From JBEKIK01 sp049509395 (lineage in GTDB: Bacteria > Planctomycetota > Planctomycetia > Pirellulales > Thermoguttaceae), in assembly GCA_049509395.1 (NCBI GenBank), contig JBEKZY010000013.1, positions 1 to 32,058 on the forward strand: DNA of 32,058 nucleotides. Reading direction: 5' to 3'. The position numbers and the translations under genes were made by a program. Of this stretch, positions 14,330-23,330 are shown in pieces (the stretch's first letter is position 1; each line of letters opens with the position of its first letter). Below the pieces are notes generated by a model. The model saw only the letters and a program-made list of their open reading frames with translations, did no database searches and was not told the origin of the DNA.

Positions 14330-16698
14330 GCAACTTGATCGAACGATGGTTCGGCCTGGAAACGGCTTCCGGCGAAGGGATCGCCTGGAGTCTGGATTAC
14401 AACTGGCCCTGGCCTTCCTGGGTAACGCTGCTGGCGGCAGTAATGGCGGTGGTATTTGTCGTGGGGATTTATCTTCGCGAAGGCCGGCGCGCCAGCCGCC
14501 GTTATCGCCTGATGCTGGCCGCCGTCCGGCTCTCGCTGGCGGCCCTGGTGCTATTGATGGCCGCCCAAGCGACGCTTTTGCTGAAGCGCACCGGATTGCC
14601 TTACGTGGCGCTGCTGGTCGACGATTCGCAAAGCATGACCATTGCCGACCGCTACGACGACAAAATCCATAAAGCATTGGAAGATCGCATAAAAAAAATA
14701 TCGCCCCAAGACGCCGAGATCACCCGCTGGAATCTGCTGCGCACGCTGCTTTGCGAACAAAACGCCGCGATGCTTAAGGGATTATCGGACCAGTACAAGT
14801 TGCGGATTTATTTTCTGACGGGCCTGCGGCTGAGCCAACGGCCGGAAGTGGAAGGGGCGATCGAGGAAATCAAGTCGTTGAAACCCTATGGCGAGACCAG
14901 CCGCATCGGCGCGGCCGTGCGCGACATTCTCGACGATCTTCGCGGGGCAATGCCGGCGGGAATTGTAATTCTCAGCGACGGCATCAATACCGAAAGCCCG
15001 TCGCTGGCCGACGCCGCCGCTAATGCCCAACGCCGCGGCGTGCCGCTTTTTTGCATCGGCCTGGGCAGCGGCCGGCCGCTGCGCGATCTGGCCCTGAGCG
15101 ATCTTCTGGTCGACGGCACGGTCTTCGTCAACGACGTTGTTTATTTCGAGTGCAAAATCAGCGCCAGCGGATTCCAGGGAACCAAGGCCATGGTCGTCTT
15201 GCGCGAAAAAGGCAAGAGCGACATCCTGGCAAAGACCGAAGTCACCCTTGGCCCGGACGACCAATCGCAGACCGTCCGGCTGGTCTATCGGCCCACGCAG
15301 GTCGGAGAATTCCAGTACGTGGTCGAAGTCGAGCCGCAAGAAGGCGAACTGCAAACCGAAAATAACCGCCTATCGCGAACCATCCAGGTGCGCAAGGAGA
15401 AACTCCGCGTGCTGTTGGCCCAGGCCGGCCCAAGTTTTGAATTCCGCTACCTGCGAAACGTGCTCGAGCGCGATGATACCATCGAATTGCACACGGTCCT
15501 TCAGGACGCCGACCTGGAACACGCCGATCAAGACAAGGCGGCCCTGCGCATGTTTCCCGAACGTCGCGATGATCTGTTCGCCTATGATGTTATCATCATC
15601 GGCGACCTTAACCCGGCGTTGTTAAGCGCATCGGCCATGCAAAGCCTGGCGGCGTTCGTCGATCAGCCGGGCAAAGGCGGGGCCCTGGTGCTCATCGCCG
15701 GTCCAAAGTACATGCCCCTGGCTTATCGCGATACGCCCCTGGCTCGTCTGATGCCCATCGACCCGGGCGGCGTTCGATTGCCCGATCCCAATCAGCCCAT
15801 TACCGAAGGCTTCAAACTCAAGCCGACCGAACTTGGGCTGGCGGGGCCGGCCATGCAACTGGGCGATTCGCCGGCGGAGACGCAAGCCATCTGGGAAAAT
15901 CTGCCGGATTTGTATTGGTTTGCCGAGGCGCAGGACCTGAAGCCCGGCGCCCGGGTGTTGGCCGAGCATCCCACCCGCACCACGCGCGACGGCCGCCCCC
16001 TGCCCATATTCGTGATGCAATACGTGGGGGCGGGCAAAGTGCTATTCCACGCCACCGATGAAACCTGGCGCTGGCGCTGGCGAGTGGGCGACCTGTATTT
16101 CGCCCGCTATTGGATCCAAACCATACGTTATCTCTGCCGCTCGAAATTGGCCGAATCGGGGGGCAACGTCACTCTCAGCGCCGATCGCCGGCAATACGCC
16201 CAGGGCGAGTCGGTTCAACTTCGTGCCCGATTTGCCGACGAGCGCCTCGCTCCAGCCGAAGACAACGGCGTTACAGTGATGGTGGAGCAGCCGGGCCAAC
16301 AAACCCAGCGCCTGCAACTTCACCGCACTTCGATGGGCCGCGGAACCTTTGAAGGCGTGCTTAAGCCTTTGCCGGGTACTTATCATGCCTGGGTTGTTGC
16401 GCCCGGCGTTGAAGGACGCGCGCCGGCGGTCGATTTTGTCGTCTATCCGCCGCCCGGAGAGTTCGCCCATGTCCGCATGGACGAAGCCGCAATGCGCGAG
16501 GCCGCCAAATTAACCGGCGGCCGCTATTACGATTTCCAAACGGCAGGCAAGCTGCTCCGCGATCTGCCTCCAGGCCGGCAAGTGCCCGTGGAAACATTGC
16601 CCCCCAAACCACTGTGGAACAAATGGCCGCTGGTGCTCTTGTTCCTGACACTGCTGATCGGCGAATGGCTACTACGAAAACGCGGCGGAATGGTGTAG
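14314..16698 (+). CDS. Membrane protein with VWA and amidotransferase-like domains
   Basis: The 794-residue product has two N-terminal TM helices (about residues 34-54 and 66-90), then a VWA domain with DDSQS at 103-107, preceded by VALLV. A beta-rich middle (about 270-360) leads to a glutamine-amidotransferase-like region (about 365-470: LRVLLAQAGPSFEFRYLRNV, YDVIIIGDLNP, GGALVLIAGP). Near the C-terminus a TM helix (about 770-788) is followed by RKRGG. The layout parallels the BatA-like protein before it, so the two are probably paralogous partners acting with MoxR at the cytoplasmic membrane. The start ATG is part of a duplicated 16-base sequence. Confidence 0.88.
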   Translation: MSGILSNLIERWFGLETASGEGIAWSLDYNWPWPSWVTLLAAVMAVVFVVGIYLREGRRASRRYRLMLAAVRLSLAALVLLMAAQATLLLKRTGLPYVALLVDDSQSMTIADRYDDKIHKALEDRIKKISPQDAEITRWNLLRTLLCEQNAAMLKGLSDQYKLRIYFLTGLRLSQRPEVEGAIEEIKSLKPYGETSRIGAAVRDILDDLRGAMPAGIVILSDGINTESPSLADAAANAQRRGVPLFCIGLGSGRPLRDLALSDLLVDGTVFVNDVVYFECKISASGFQGTKAMVVLREKGKSDILAKTEVTLGPDDQSQTVRLVYRPTQVGEFQYVVEVEPQEGELQTENNRLSRTIQVRKEKLRVLLAQAGPSFEFRYLRNVLERDDTIELHTVLQDADLEHADQDKAALRMFPERRDDLFAYDVIIIGDLNPALLSASAMQSLAAFVDQPGKGGALVLIAGPKYMPLAYRDTPLARLMPIDPGGVRLPDPNQPITEGFKLKPTELGLAGPAMQLGDSPAETQAIWENLPDLYWFAEAQDLKPGARVLAEHPTRTTRDGRPLPIFVMQYVGAGKVLFHATDETWRWRWRVGDLYFARYWIQTIRYLCRSKLAESGGNVTLSADRRQYAQGESVQLRARFADERLAPAEDNGVTVMVEQPGQQTQRLQLHRTSMGRGTFEGVLKPLPGTYHAWVVAPGVEGRAPAVDFVVYPPPGEFAHVRMDEAAMREAAKLTGGRYYDFQTAGKLLRDLPPGRQVPVETLPPKPLWNKWPLVLLFLTLLIGEWLLRKRGGMV

Positions 16699-16718
16699 AA
16701 TAAACAGGAGATAACGAC

Positions 16719-16988
16719 ATGAAAAAGAAAACGATTTCAGTCCCGATCGTGATTTTGAAAACCAGCACGGGTTACAATGCTTTCAGTCCGTTGGTGGACG
16801 GTTGCATTGCCACGGCAAAAACAGTGGATACGGCAATCAAAAGAATCAAAGAAGCATTGGAATTTCATTTGGAAGGTGAATTTCTGGTAAAATACCGCAA
16901 AAAAAATGTACCTTCCATCCTAAAGCATGTTTTCGAGGATTATGGCACGGATGCTCTATACGGATCGATCAATGTAGTTAGCAATTGA
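16719..16988 (+). CDS. HicB-like protein (solo antitoxin-type)
   Basis: The 89-residue product has the HicB/UPF0150 fold pattern: a beta segment (SVPIVILKTSTGYNAFSP), then LVDGCIATAKTVDTAIKRIKEALEFHLEG. In HicAB systems HicB is the antitoxin. No HicA-like double-stranded-RNA-binding toxin is encoded on either side, and the C-terminus lacks a clear DNA-binding domain. AGGAG lies eight bases before the ATG. It sits 20 bases after one operon gene and 13 bases before the next, so it is co-transcribed with the moxR row. It may be a domesticated or stray TA remnant. Confidence 0.75.
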   Translation: MKKKTISVPIVILKTSTGYNAFSPLVDGCIATAKTVDTAIKRIKEALEFHLEGEFLVKYRKKNVPSILKHVFEDYGTDALYGSINVVSN

Positions 16989-17001
16989 CAAAGACAACTA
17001 C

Positions 17002-20000
17002 ATGCCCCATCCTATCGTAGACAAACTCGCCGACCTGCGGCGTCGCGTGCGCCTGCTGGTAATAGTCCGCGGCCTAAGCGCTATTATAAGCAGCGCGCTT
17101 GGGGCGGCCATTCTGCTGGGACTTATGGATTATGTTTTCCGCTTTCAAGATCGCGGCTTGCGGATGATGGTTTCGTTGGCGCTTTTGGGTGCGTTAGGCT
17201 GGGCTTGTTACCGTTTTTTTTACCAGCCGGCCGTCGTTCGCTTCCGCGACGCCGACCTGGCGGTCAAGTTGCAGCGCCGTTTTCCCGGCCTGGACGACCG
17301 GCTGCTTAGTGCGGTGGAGTTCATCGCCCAGGGCGAGGATGATCCTACGGCCGGCTCGCCCGGTCTGCGCCGATCGGTCATAGCGCAGACCACGGCCGAG
17401 ACGGCGGACATCGATTTCAACCAGACCGTCAGTCCGCGTCCGGTGGTGCATGCCCTGCTGCTATCGATAATTATCTGTTCGGTTGCGGCGATGCTGGCGA
17501 TACTTGATCCGGCCGCATCGCGAACGGCCTTTGCCCGGCTGGTCAATCCGCTTAACAATGCCGCCTGGCCGCAAAAAAACCACCTTGCGATCCGCAATCC
17601 CGTGGAGCGCGTAGGCCGGGGCCGGGCGCTGGAGATCGAGGCCGTCGATTCGGCCGCCGCCCCGCTGCCCGCCGAGGTTTACATCCATTATCGATTTACC
17701 GGCGCCGACGGCGCTTTGACCGATGAAACCGTATTGATGCACCAGGTGGGCAAAACGGCGGTCGCCCGGCGGGAAAACATCGCCCGTCCGTTTTCATACC
17801 GCGTGGAAGGCGGCGACGATCGTTCCATGCCCTGGTTGCCGGTGGAAGTGGTCGAACCGCCGGCCGTCGAGTCGCTATCGATCCGCTTGATCCCGCCGAC
17901 TTACACCGGCTGGCCCGCGGAAAAGGCCGAGAATGACATCCGCGCCCTGGCGGGCACGCGTTTGGAAATCGACGCCAAAGCCACGAAACCGCTGCAAACC
18001 GCCGTGCTCTGCCTGGAGGACGGCCGCGAATTTCCCGGCCGGTTAAGCCCGGACGGACTTCGCATCGCCTTTAACGACGCCGCGCTGGCTGTGGAAAAAT
18101 CGGGATCGTACTGGTTCCGCCTCACCGATCGCGAAGGGCTTACAGGCGGCGAAACCGATCGCTGGGAAATTGTCGCTCTTGCCGACTCGCCGCCCAGCGT
18201 GACAATCGAGCAACCGGCCGCCAATTTATATGTTACTCCGCGGGCGGTCGTGCCGCTGCGCGTCACGGCCAAGGATGATCTGGCCGTCCGCGATGTGAAT
18301 TTGGCGTTTTTTTCCGTGGGCGACACGACCAACCTTCGGTCGATGCCCGGCTCGCCCAGCAGTGCTTCTCAAGAGACGATCATACCGCTTTATACCGGCC
18401 CGCAACAAATAGCTCGGCAAGCCTCGGGCGGCTTGTCTCAGCCGGATTCGTCCGGACAGCGCCGTGTCGTGGAATACCTTTGGCAATTGGAACCGCTGCG
18501 TCTTGCACCAGGCATGCAAGTCGTATTTCAGGCCGTGGCTTCCGACTATTTGCCTCAGACGACTCGCAGCGAATCCCGGCGTTTGATAGTTGTCACGCCG
18601 CGCGAGATTGAAGACCGCATCGCCAGCCGGCAAAATCTGCTTTTGTCCGAACTGGAACGGGTGCTTAAGATGCAGCGCGCCGGCCGCGGGCAGGTCGAAG
18701 CCGTGGAAATCCGCATGGATGAGACAAAACGGCTGGATCAACCCGATTTGGATCAGCTTCGCGCGGCCGAACTCGGCCAACGCCAGACGAACGTGGTATT
18801 GACCGGCGCCGGCGAAGGCGTTCCCTCGCACGTTTCCGCCATTGGGGCCGATTTGGAAAACAACCGCATCGATAATCCCGATCTTAAACAGCGACTGAAT
18901 TTGGTGTTGGATGAAATCGATCGGCTAAAGCGAGATCACTTGCCGGTCATCGGCCGCGAATTAACCTCCGCCGTTAAATCAACCGAAATCGCGCTTGGCG
19001 ATGCGCCCGCGCCCGCCAATACCCGCCCGGAAGTAGCCGCCGCATTGGCGACCGCCGGCAAAAATCAAGACCGGGTTATTTCAACCCTGGAAAAAATGAT
19101 CGCGCAATTTACGCAACGGGACAGCAGTCTACGTTTCGAACGCGAATTAACTCAACTGCTCCGCGAGCAGGAAGATACGGCCCGGCAAACGGCCGAAACC
19201 GGCCGGCGGACTTTGACCAAGCAGATCAAGGACCTGCCGCCTCAAGACGCGGCCGACTTGAAAATCCTCGCCTCCAGGCAATTCGATCACGCCCGATCGC
19301 TCGACCGGATCCTTCAAGACATGGATCGCTCCGGGGCCGAGTTGCAAAACAGCGATTCTTTGGCGGCCCGAATAGTAGCCGTCGCGCTTGACGAGGCCGG
19401 ACGCATGGGCATCGGCGGGCAAATGCGGTCTTGCGGCGATAATCTGCGGCAAAATCAGATCGGCCAGGCAGCCGAACAACAAACAACCATCATCGAGAAC
19501 CTCCGGCGGATTATCGATATTCTCATCCACCAGAGCACTCGGCAATCGACTGCCGACCAACTCGCCCGGCTGGAAAATGCCGTAAAATTCCTGCATGAGC
19601 GCCAGGAGAATATCCGCAATGAAACGCGGCAAATGGAACAATTGCGGCAATCCCAGGGCCAATTTACCCGGGTCCAGTTGGCCGCGATACTCGATCTGGC
19701 CCGATTGCAACGCTCGCTGCAAATCGACGCCATGCACCTGGGCGACCAACTCGCCGAAGCCTCCGCCGCTTTTGCCTTGGCGCTGGACATCGCAGGCCGG
19801 GACATGGAACAGGCCGCCGGATTTCTCGACCGGCATCTGACCGCTGCGGAAACGCAGCAAGCCCAGCAAAACGCCATGCGACGACTGGACCTGCTCTTGG
19901 ATGCCCTAAAGCCCGAACCGCCGGAAAATCAGCCGAACCCGCCGGCTAATGCCGAAAATAAGGCACCGGCAAATGCCAACCAAGTTCCCAAGCAAGGGCA

Positions 20001-20196
20001 AAGCACTGTAAATCTATCCGAATTGAAATTGCTGAAAATTCTCCAAGAAGACATAAATCGCCGCACCGTCGCCTTGGCCGAGACTGTCGGCCCTGACAGT
20101 AAGCCCAACGATCAGCAGCGCAAGGAGTACGAACAACTCGCCGAAGAACAAGCCCGCTTGGCGGAGTTGATCTTGAAAATGATGAAAGAAAAATAA
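17002..20196 (+). CDS. Large DUF4175-like membrane protein with coiled-coil C-terminal half
   Basis: The 1064-residue product resembles the DUF4175-like proteins that follow VWA genes in planctomycete moxR rows. Membrane helices are at about residues 20-43, 55-73 and 150-170, with a conserved-looking stretch VKLQRRFPGLDDRLLSAVEF (about 88-107) between. A beta-rich periplasmic part follows (about 190-540). From about 545 to 960 it is a long, Gln/Arg/Glu-rich helical region likely to form coiled coils, followed by a Pro/Asn-rich linker and a final short coiled coil (1025-1064). It lacks enzyme motifs and may be a scaffold for the VWA proteins. About 15 residues around 440-455 (TTNLRSMPG) are encoded by a palindromic repeat also found in the PQQ gene. 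Confidence 0.85.
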   Translation: MPHPIVDKLADLRRRVRLLVIVRGLSAIISSALGAAILLGLMDYVFRFQDRGLRMMVSLALLGALGWACYRFFYQPAVVRFRDADLAVKLQRRFPGLDDRLLSAVEFIAQGEDDPTAGSPGLRRSVIAQTTAETADIDFNQTVSPRPVVHALLLSIIICSVAAMLAILDPAASRTAFARLVNPLNNAAWPQKNHLAIRNPVERVGRGRALEIEAVDSAAAPLPAEVYIHYRFTGADGALTDETVLMHQVGKTAVARRENIARPFSYRVEGGDDRSMPWLPVEVVEPPAVESLSIRLIPPTYTGWPAEKAENDIRALAGTRLEIDAKATKPLQTAVLCLEDGREFPGRLSPDGLRIAFNDAALAVEKSGSYWFRLTDREGLTGGETDRWEIVALADSPPSVTIEQPAANLYVTPRAVVPLRVTAKDDLAVRDVNLAFFSVGDTTNLRSMPGSPSSASQETIIPLYTGPQQIARQASGGLSQPDSSGQRRVVEYLWQLEPLRLAPGMQVVFQAVASDYLPQTTRSESRRLIVVTPREIEDRIASRQNLLLSELERVLKMQRAGRGQVEAVEIRMDETKRLDQPDLDQLRAAELGQRQTNVVLTGAGEGVPSHVSAIGADLENNRIDNPDLKQRLNLVLDEIDRLKRDHLPVIGRELTSAVKSTEIALGDAPAPANTRPEVAAALATAGKNQDRVISTLEKMIAQFTQRDSSLRFERELTQLLREQEDTARQTAETGRRTLTKQIKDLPPQDAADLKILASRQFDHARSLDRILQDMDRSGAELQNSDSLAARIVAVALDEAGRMGIGGQMRSCGDNLRQNQIGQAAEQQTTIIENLRRIIDILIHQSTRQSTADQLARLENAVKFLHERQENIRNETRQMEQLRQSQGQFTRVQLAAILDLARLQRSLQIDAMHLGDQLAEASAAFALALDIAGRDMEQAAGFLDRHLTAAETQQAQQNAMRRLDLLLDALKPEPPENQPNPPANAENKAPANANQVPKQGQSTVNLSELKLLKILQEDINRRTVALAETVGPDSKPNDQQRKEYEQLAEEQARLAELILKMMKEK
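18319..18365. repeat. In-frame palindromic element inside the DUF4175-like gene
   Basis: This is the second copy of the element at 8242, with about 41 of 47 bases identical and the same reading frame (TTNLRSMPG here, TTNLRSVPG there). CGACC and GGTCG flank AACCTTC as a small stem. About 50 bases downstream, GGCAAGCC (18416-18423) and GGCTTGTC (18430-18437) form another hairpin that shares GGCAAGCC with the first copy, so the element may extend to 18437. Confidence 0.7.
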
Positions 20197-20207
20197 TCGC
20201 GATTATT
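20192..20207. other. Perfect 16-base palindrome over the DUF4175-like stop codon
   Basis: AATAATCGCGATTATT is its own reverse complement and contains the TAA stop of the 17002 gene. It lacks a following U-run, so it is a weak terminator candidate; an operator for the downstream kinase-accA unit is another possibility. The rest of the 271-bp gap to the kinase start holds a GC-rich hairpin at about 20420-20443 and no other feature I can support. Confidence 0.35.
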
Positions 20208-20467
20208 GTCTCTAATGAGCAGGGCAGGGGACCGCCTCGGTTTTTGCACTTGTACATCTTCGCATTCTATTCTCTCCCCAATCTCCACACAATCCACTTG
20301 GGGGGTGAAAGAGCCGTTGCCCATCTTGTAGCAAGGGGCTAAACTGTATTCGATAATTGTGTTTTTGATTAACAAGCGGCTATCGGGCCGTACCCCATAA
20401 ACGAGGTATAAATGTTTAGCCGCGGCACTTGCGCCGCGCGCAGGGCATTCGCGCGAGACGTTTTACA

Positions 20468-21325
20468 GTGGCAAAGGCAACACCAGGTTATCTCGGTACG
20501 TATCGATTGTTGAACGTGGTGCACACGGGCCAAAACTGCCACATTTGGCAAGCCTACGACGACGCCAACGACCGCATGGTGGGCGTTAAAACCTTACTGG
20601 ACAAATATGTTAAAGACCGGGAACAGGTCCGCTTTCTTCGCTGGGAATATGCCGTTGGCCGCACCTTGAAACACCCGCAGATAATCGAGATGTTTTCACT
20701 TGGCAACGATCGCGGCATCCCTTACTTGGTAGTGGAGTGGTTCTCGGCCCCGAACCTGAAGCAGCGGCTTAACGCGGGCATTGAAAAAATCGCCTATATG
20801 CTGCCAAAGATCGTGGAAAGCTCGGCCGAGGCCTTGGGATATCTCCACAAAATGGGCTGGGTCCACCGCGACGTCAAGCCGGACAACTTCCTTATTAACG
20901 ATGAAGGTGCAATCAAACTAATCGACTTTGCCCTGGCGCGCAAACAAAAATCGCGGCTGATGGAATTTTTTTCCAGAGGGAATAAAGTGCAAGGGACGCG
21001 GAGTTACATGGCCCCCGAGCAGATTCGCGGCAAGGCCCAGGACCCCCGCGCGGACATATATAGTTTCGGCTGCGTGTTGCACGAGTTGATCTCGGGCAAG
21101 CCGCCATTTACGGGTATAAACTCGAACGACCTGCTGATGAAACACCTGCGGGTCCCGCCTCCGCCGCTGGAGGCCTTTAACAGCAATGTCACTCCGGAGT
21201 TCGCCCAATTGATACGCAAGTGCATGTCAAAGAATCCGGGCGCGCGGCCCAATACGATGCAAGATTTTTTGGGCGAGTTTCGCATGATGCGGATGTTCAA
21301 AATTCAACCCAAATCACCGGAATAG
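20468..21325 (+). CDS. Atypical Hanks-type Ser/Thr protein kinase
   Basis: The product is about 285 residues, a bare kinase domain without sensor or membrane segment. The ATP-anchoring lysine is in VGVKTL (Lys41), the alpha-C glutamate is probably Glu60, the catalytic loop HRDVKPDN is intact (133-140), and APE lies at 182-184. Two features are unusual: the glycine-rich loop GxGxxG reads VVHTGQNC, and the DFG motif reads DFA (153-155). The catalytic Asp residues remain, so activity is possible. I prefer the GTG at 20468 (MAKATPGYLG); an in-frame TTG at 20429 would add 13 Arg-rich residues. The stop is four bases before accA, which implies a shared transcript. Confidence 0.85.
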   Translation: MAKATPGYLGTYRLLNVVHTGQNCHIWQAYDDANDRMVGVKTLLDKYVKDREQVRFLRWEYAVGRTLKHPQIIEMFSLGNDRGIPYLVVEWFSAPNLKQRLNAGIEKIAYMLPKIVESSAEALGYLHKMGWVHRDVKPDNFLINDEGAIKLIDFALARKQKSRLMEFFSRGNKVQGTRSYMAPEQIRGKAQDPRADIYSFGCVLHELISGKPPFTGINSNDLLMKHLRVPPPPLEAFNSNVTPEFAQLIRKCMSKNPGARPNTMQDFLGEFRMMRMFKIQPKSPE

Positions 21326-21329
21326 GCTA

Positions 21330-22397
21330 ATGGCAGGACCGGAATATCGCCTGGCGTTTGAGCGGCCGATCTACGAATTGGAGGATCGGCTCGTGAAGCT
21401 CGAGACAAAAACCGAGCAGACGCCCGAGGTCCGCACTGAAATTCGCCGTTTGCGCCGGGAGCGCGTGGATCTGATTAAACAGATCTACAATAATCTGAAG
21501 CCTTGGGAGCAAGTCGAGGTCGCCCGGCATCCGGATCGGCCCATGACCACCGATTATATCGATCTGATCTTTGACGAGTTCGTGGAACTGCACGGCGATC
21601 GGTGTTTTGGCGACGATCGCGCGATCCGCACCGGCTATGCCAAGCTCGACACCTTCAAAGTCATGATTGCCGGGCATCAAAAGGGCAAGAGTCTTAAGGA
21701 GCGCAGCCTGTGCAATTACGGGTATGCCCATCCCGAAGGGTATCGCAAGGCCATCGGCAAGATGCGCCTGGCCGCCAAGTTCCACATGCCCGTCATCTGC
21801 TTCATCGATACCGGCGGGGCATATCCGGGCATCGGGGCCGAAGAACGCGGACAGGCACAAGTCATCGCCAATTCGATGTTCGAAATGTCCCGGCTGCCGA
21901 CTCCCATCATCTGCGTGGTTATCGGAGAGGGGGGGTCCGGCGGGGCACTGGGGCTCGGCGTGGGCGACCGCGTGGCCATGCTCGAACACGCCTATTATTC
22001 GGTTATCAGCCCCGAAGGCTGCGCAGGAATCCTCTGGAAAAGCCATGCCTTCAAAGAACAGGCCGCCGAAGCCTTGAAAATGACCGCTAAAGACCTTCTC
22101 GGCCTGGGCGTTATCGACGAAATCATTCACGAACCCCTGGGCGGGGCTCACCGCGATCACCACCTTATGGCCAATCGCCTGAAAATCTATCTCCGCAACA
22201 CGCTTCGCGAATTAACCGCCGTTTCGCCGGATCAATTAGTGGAAGACAGATACCAAAAGTTCCGCCGCATGGGTATATTTATTGAAGGAAACAGCGACCC
22301 CTCGACCCAGCCGTCCTGTGAAACCAATGTAGTTAAACCGCCGCACCGGCAAGCGGAAACGTCGACCCCGGAAAAAAACAGTCCGGAAATTTATTAA
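21330..22397 (+). CDS. accA: Acetyl-CoA carboxylase carboxyltransferase subunit alpha
   Basis: The 355-residue product is clearly AccA. This subunit, with AccD, transfers the carboxyl group from biotin on AccB to acetyl-CoA, giving malonyl-CoA for fatty-acid synthesis. Diagnostic segments are an N-terminal coiled coil (IYELEDRLVKLE, then EIRRLRRERVDLIKQIY), PWEQVEVARHPDRP, FDEFVELHGDR, FIDTGGAYPGIGAEERGQ (about 153-170), and IGEGGSGGALGLGVGDRV with YYSVISPEGCAGILWK. It ends with a roughly 35-residue Pro/Ser/Thr-rich tail beyond the usual family end. accD is not nearby. The gene is the second of a two-gene unit with the kinase. Confidence 0.97.
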   Translation: MAGPEYRLAFERPIYELEDRLVKLETKTEQTPEVRTEIRRLRRERVDLIKQIYNNLKPWEQVEVARHPDRPMTTDYIDLIFDEFVELHGDRCFGDDRAIRTGYAKLDTFKVMIAGHQKGKSLKERSLCNYGYAHPEGYRKAIGKMRLAAKFHMPVICFIDTGGAYPGIGAEERGQAQVIANSMFEMSRLPTPIICVVIGEGGSGGALGLGVGDRVAMLEHAYYSVISPEGCAGILWKSHAFKEQAAEALKMTAKDLLGLGVIDEIIHEPLGGAHRDHHLMANRLKIYLRNTLRELTAVSPDQLVEDRYQKFRRMGIFIEGNSDPSTQPSCETNVVKPPHRQAETSTPEKNSPEIY

Positions 22398-22442
22398 TCT
22401 TACTTTTTTATCGCGGCCATGCGCCGCAAAAGGAAAATCTCT

Positions 22443-23330
22443 ATGAGCACTGACAAATCCCAGCAAGCCCAGTCCCCGGCCGGCAAAACAGGCCGGCGCG
22501 GAAGCAAAGTTTCCATAATAATCTGGATCGTGATTCTTCTTATTCTTCTTCCCGTTATTGCCAGCGTTTTATATATGGTTTTTACCGATAGCGGACAGGT
22601 GATGCTGGGCAACATTGCCAACCAGGGCTTGGGTAACTGGCTCTTTGGCGAGGGTGATCCTCAAGCCGAAAAAGAGAGTGCCGCGAAATTGAGAGAATTC
22701 GGGGTCCTTGTAATTGAAGAGCAAGGCAAGGGAGTTACCTCTGTGGATTTCAGCAATTGTCCCAAGCCCCCCGATGAGGTATTGAAACAGATTACTAAAC
22801 TCCGCCGCCTATCGACGGCGAATTTTTTAAAAGTGGAAATCAACGACGATCAACTGGCTTATCTTAACGATATGAATCATTTAAGCAACCTGTTGATCAA
22901 TGGAGCACCGATCACCGACGCCGGCTTAGAGCATCTTTCAAGCTTGCCGGCCCTCCAAACCTTGCACGCCTGTTACACCAAGATTACCGATAAAGGAATG
23001 GAATACATAGCCAAAGTCCCCACGCTGACCATTTTGAACATTACTGGCAACGACATAACCGACAAGGGAATTAAGCAAATCGCTAATTTGCCGGAACTCA
23101 ATTGGCTATTGATTCAGGGCACCAAGGTAACGGATGCGGGATTGGCCGAGCTTGCTTCCTTACCCAAGTTAAGACGTCTTTCACTCAGCAAGGACATGAA
23201 TATCACCCAAGAAGGAATCCAAAAACTAAAAAAGGCGATTCCCAAACTACAAGTGGACGTAAACAAAGCGGAATCGCCCCCTGAAAAACCGGCAGTCGAT
23301 ACTCCGCCCGCCGCCGAGACAGATAAATAA
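22443..23330 (+). CDS. Membrane-anchored leucine-rich-repeat protein
   Basis: The product has 295 residues from the ATG at 22443 (AGGA eight bases upstream); the frame is also open from an ATG at 22419, which would add eight basic residues. A Lys/Arg-rich stretch is followed by one TM helix (VSIIIWIVILLILLPVIASV, about 25-44). From about residue 135 there are four or five LRRs of about 24 residues of the type LxxLxxxxTxITDAGLEHLSSLPxL. The C-terminal tail is Pro/Glu-rich. The topology suggests LRRs outside the cytoplasmic membrane. It lies 45 bases after accA on the same strand and may share its transcript. Such LRRs mediate protein binding; no ligand can be inferred. Confidence 0.88.
   Translation: MSTDKSQQAQSPAGKTGRRGSKVSIIIWIVILLILLPVIASVLYMVFTDSGQVMLGNIANQGLGNWLFGEGDPQAEKESAAKLREFGVLVIEEQGKGVTSVDFSNCPKPPDEVLKQITKLRRLSTANFLKVEINDDQLAYLNDMNHLSNLLINGAPITDAGLEHLSSLPALQTLHACYTKITDKGMEYIAKVPTLTILNITGNDITDKGIKQIANLPELNWLLIQGTKVTDAGLAELASLPKLRRLSLSKDMNITQEGIQKLKKAIPKLQVDVNKAESPPEKPAVDTPPAAETDK

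Noticed and set aside
16719..16988. Complete HicAB toxin-antitoxin module
   Set aside because: No HicA-like gene lies within the short flanking gaps; only the HicB-like gene is present.
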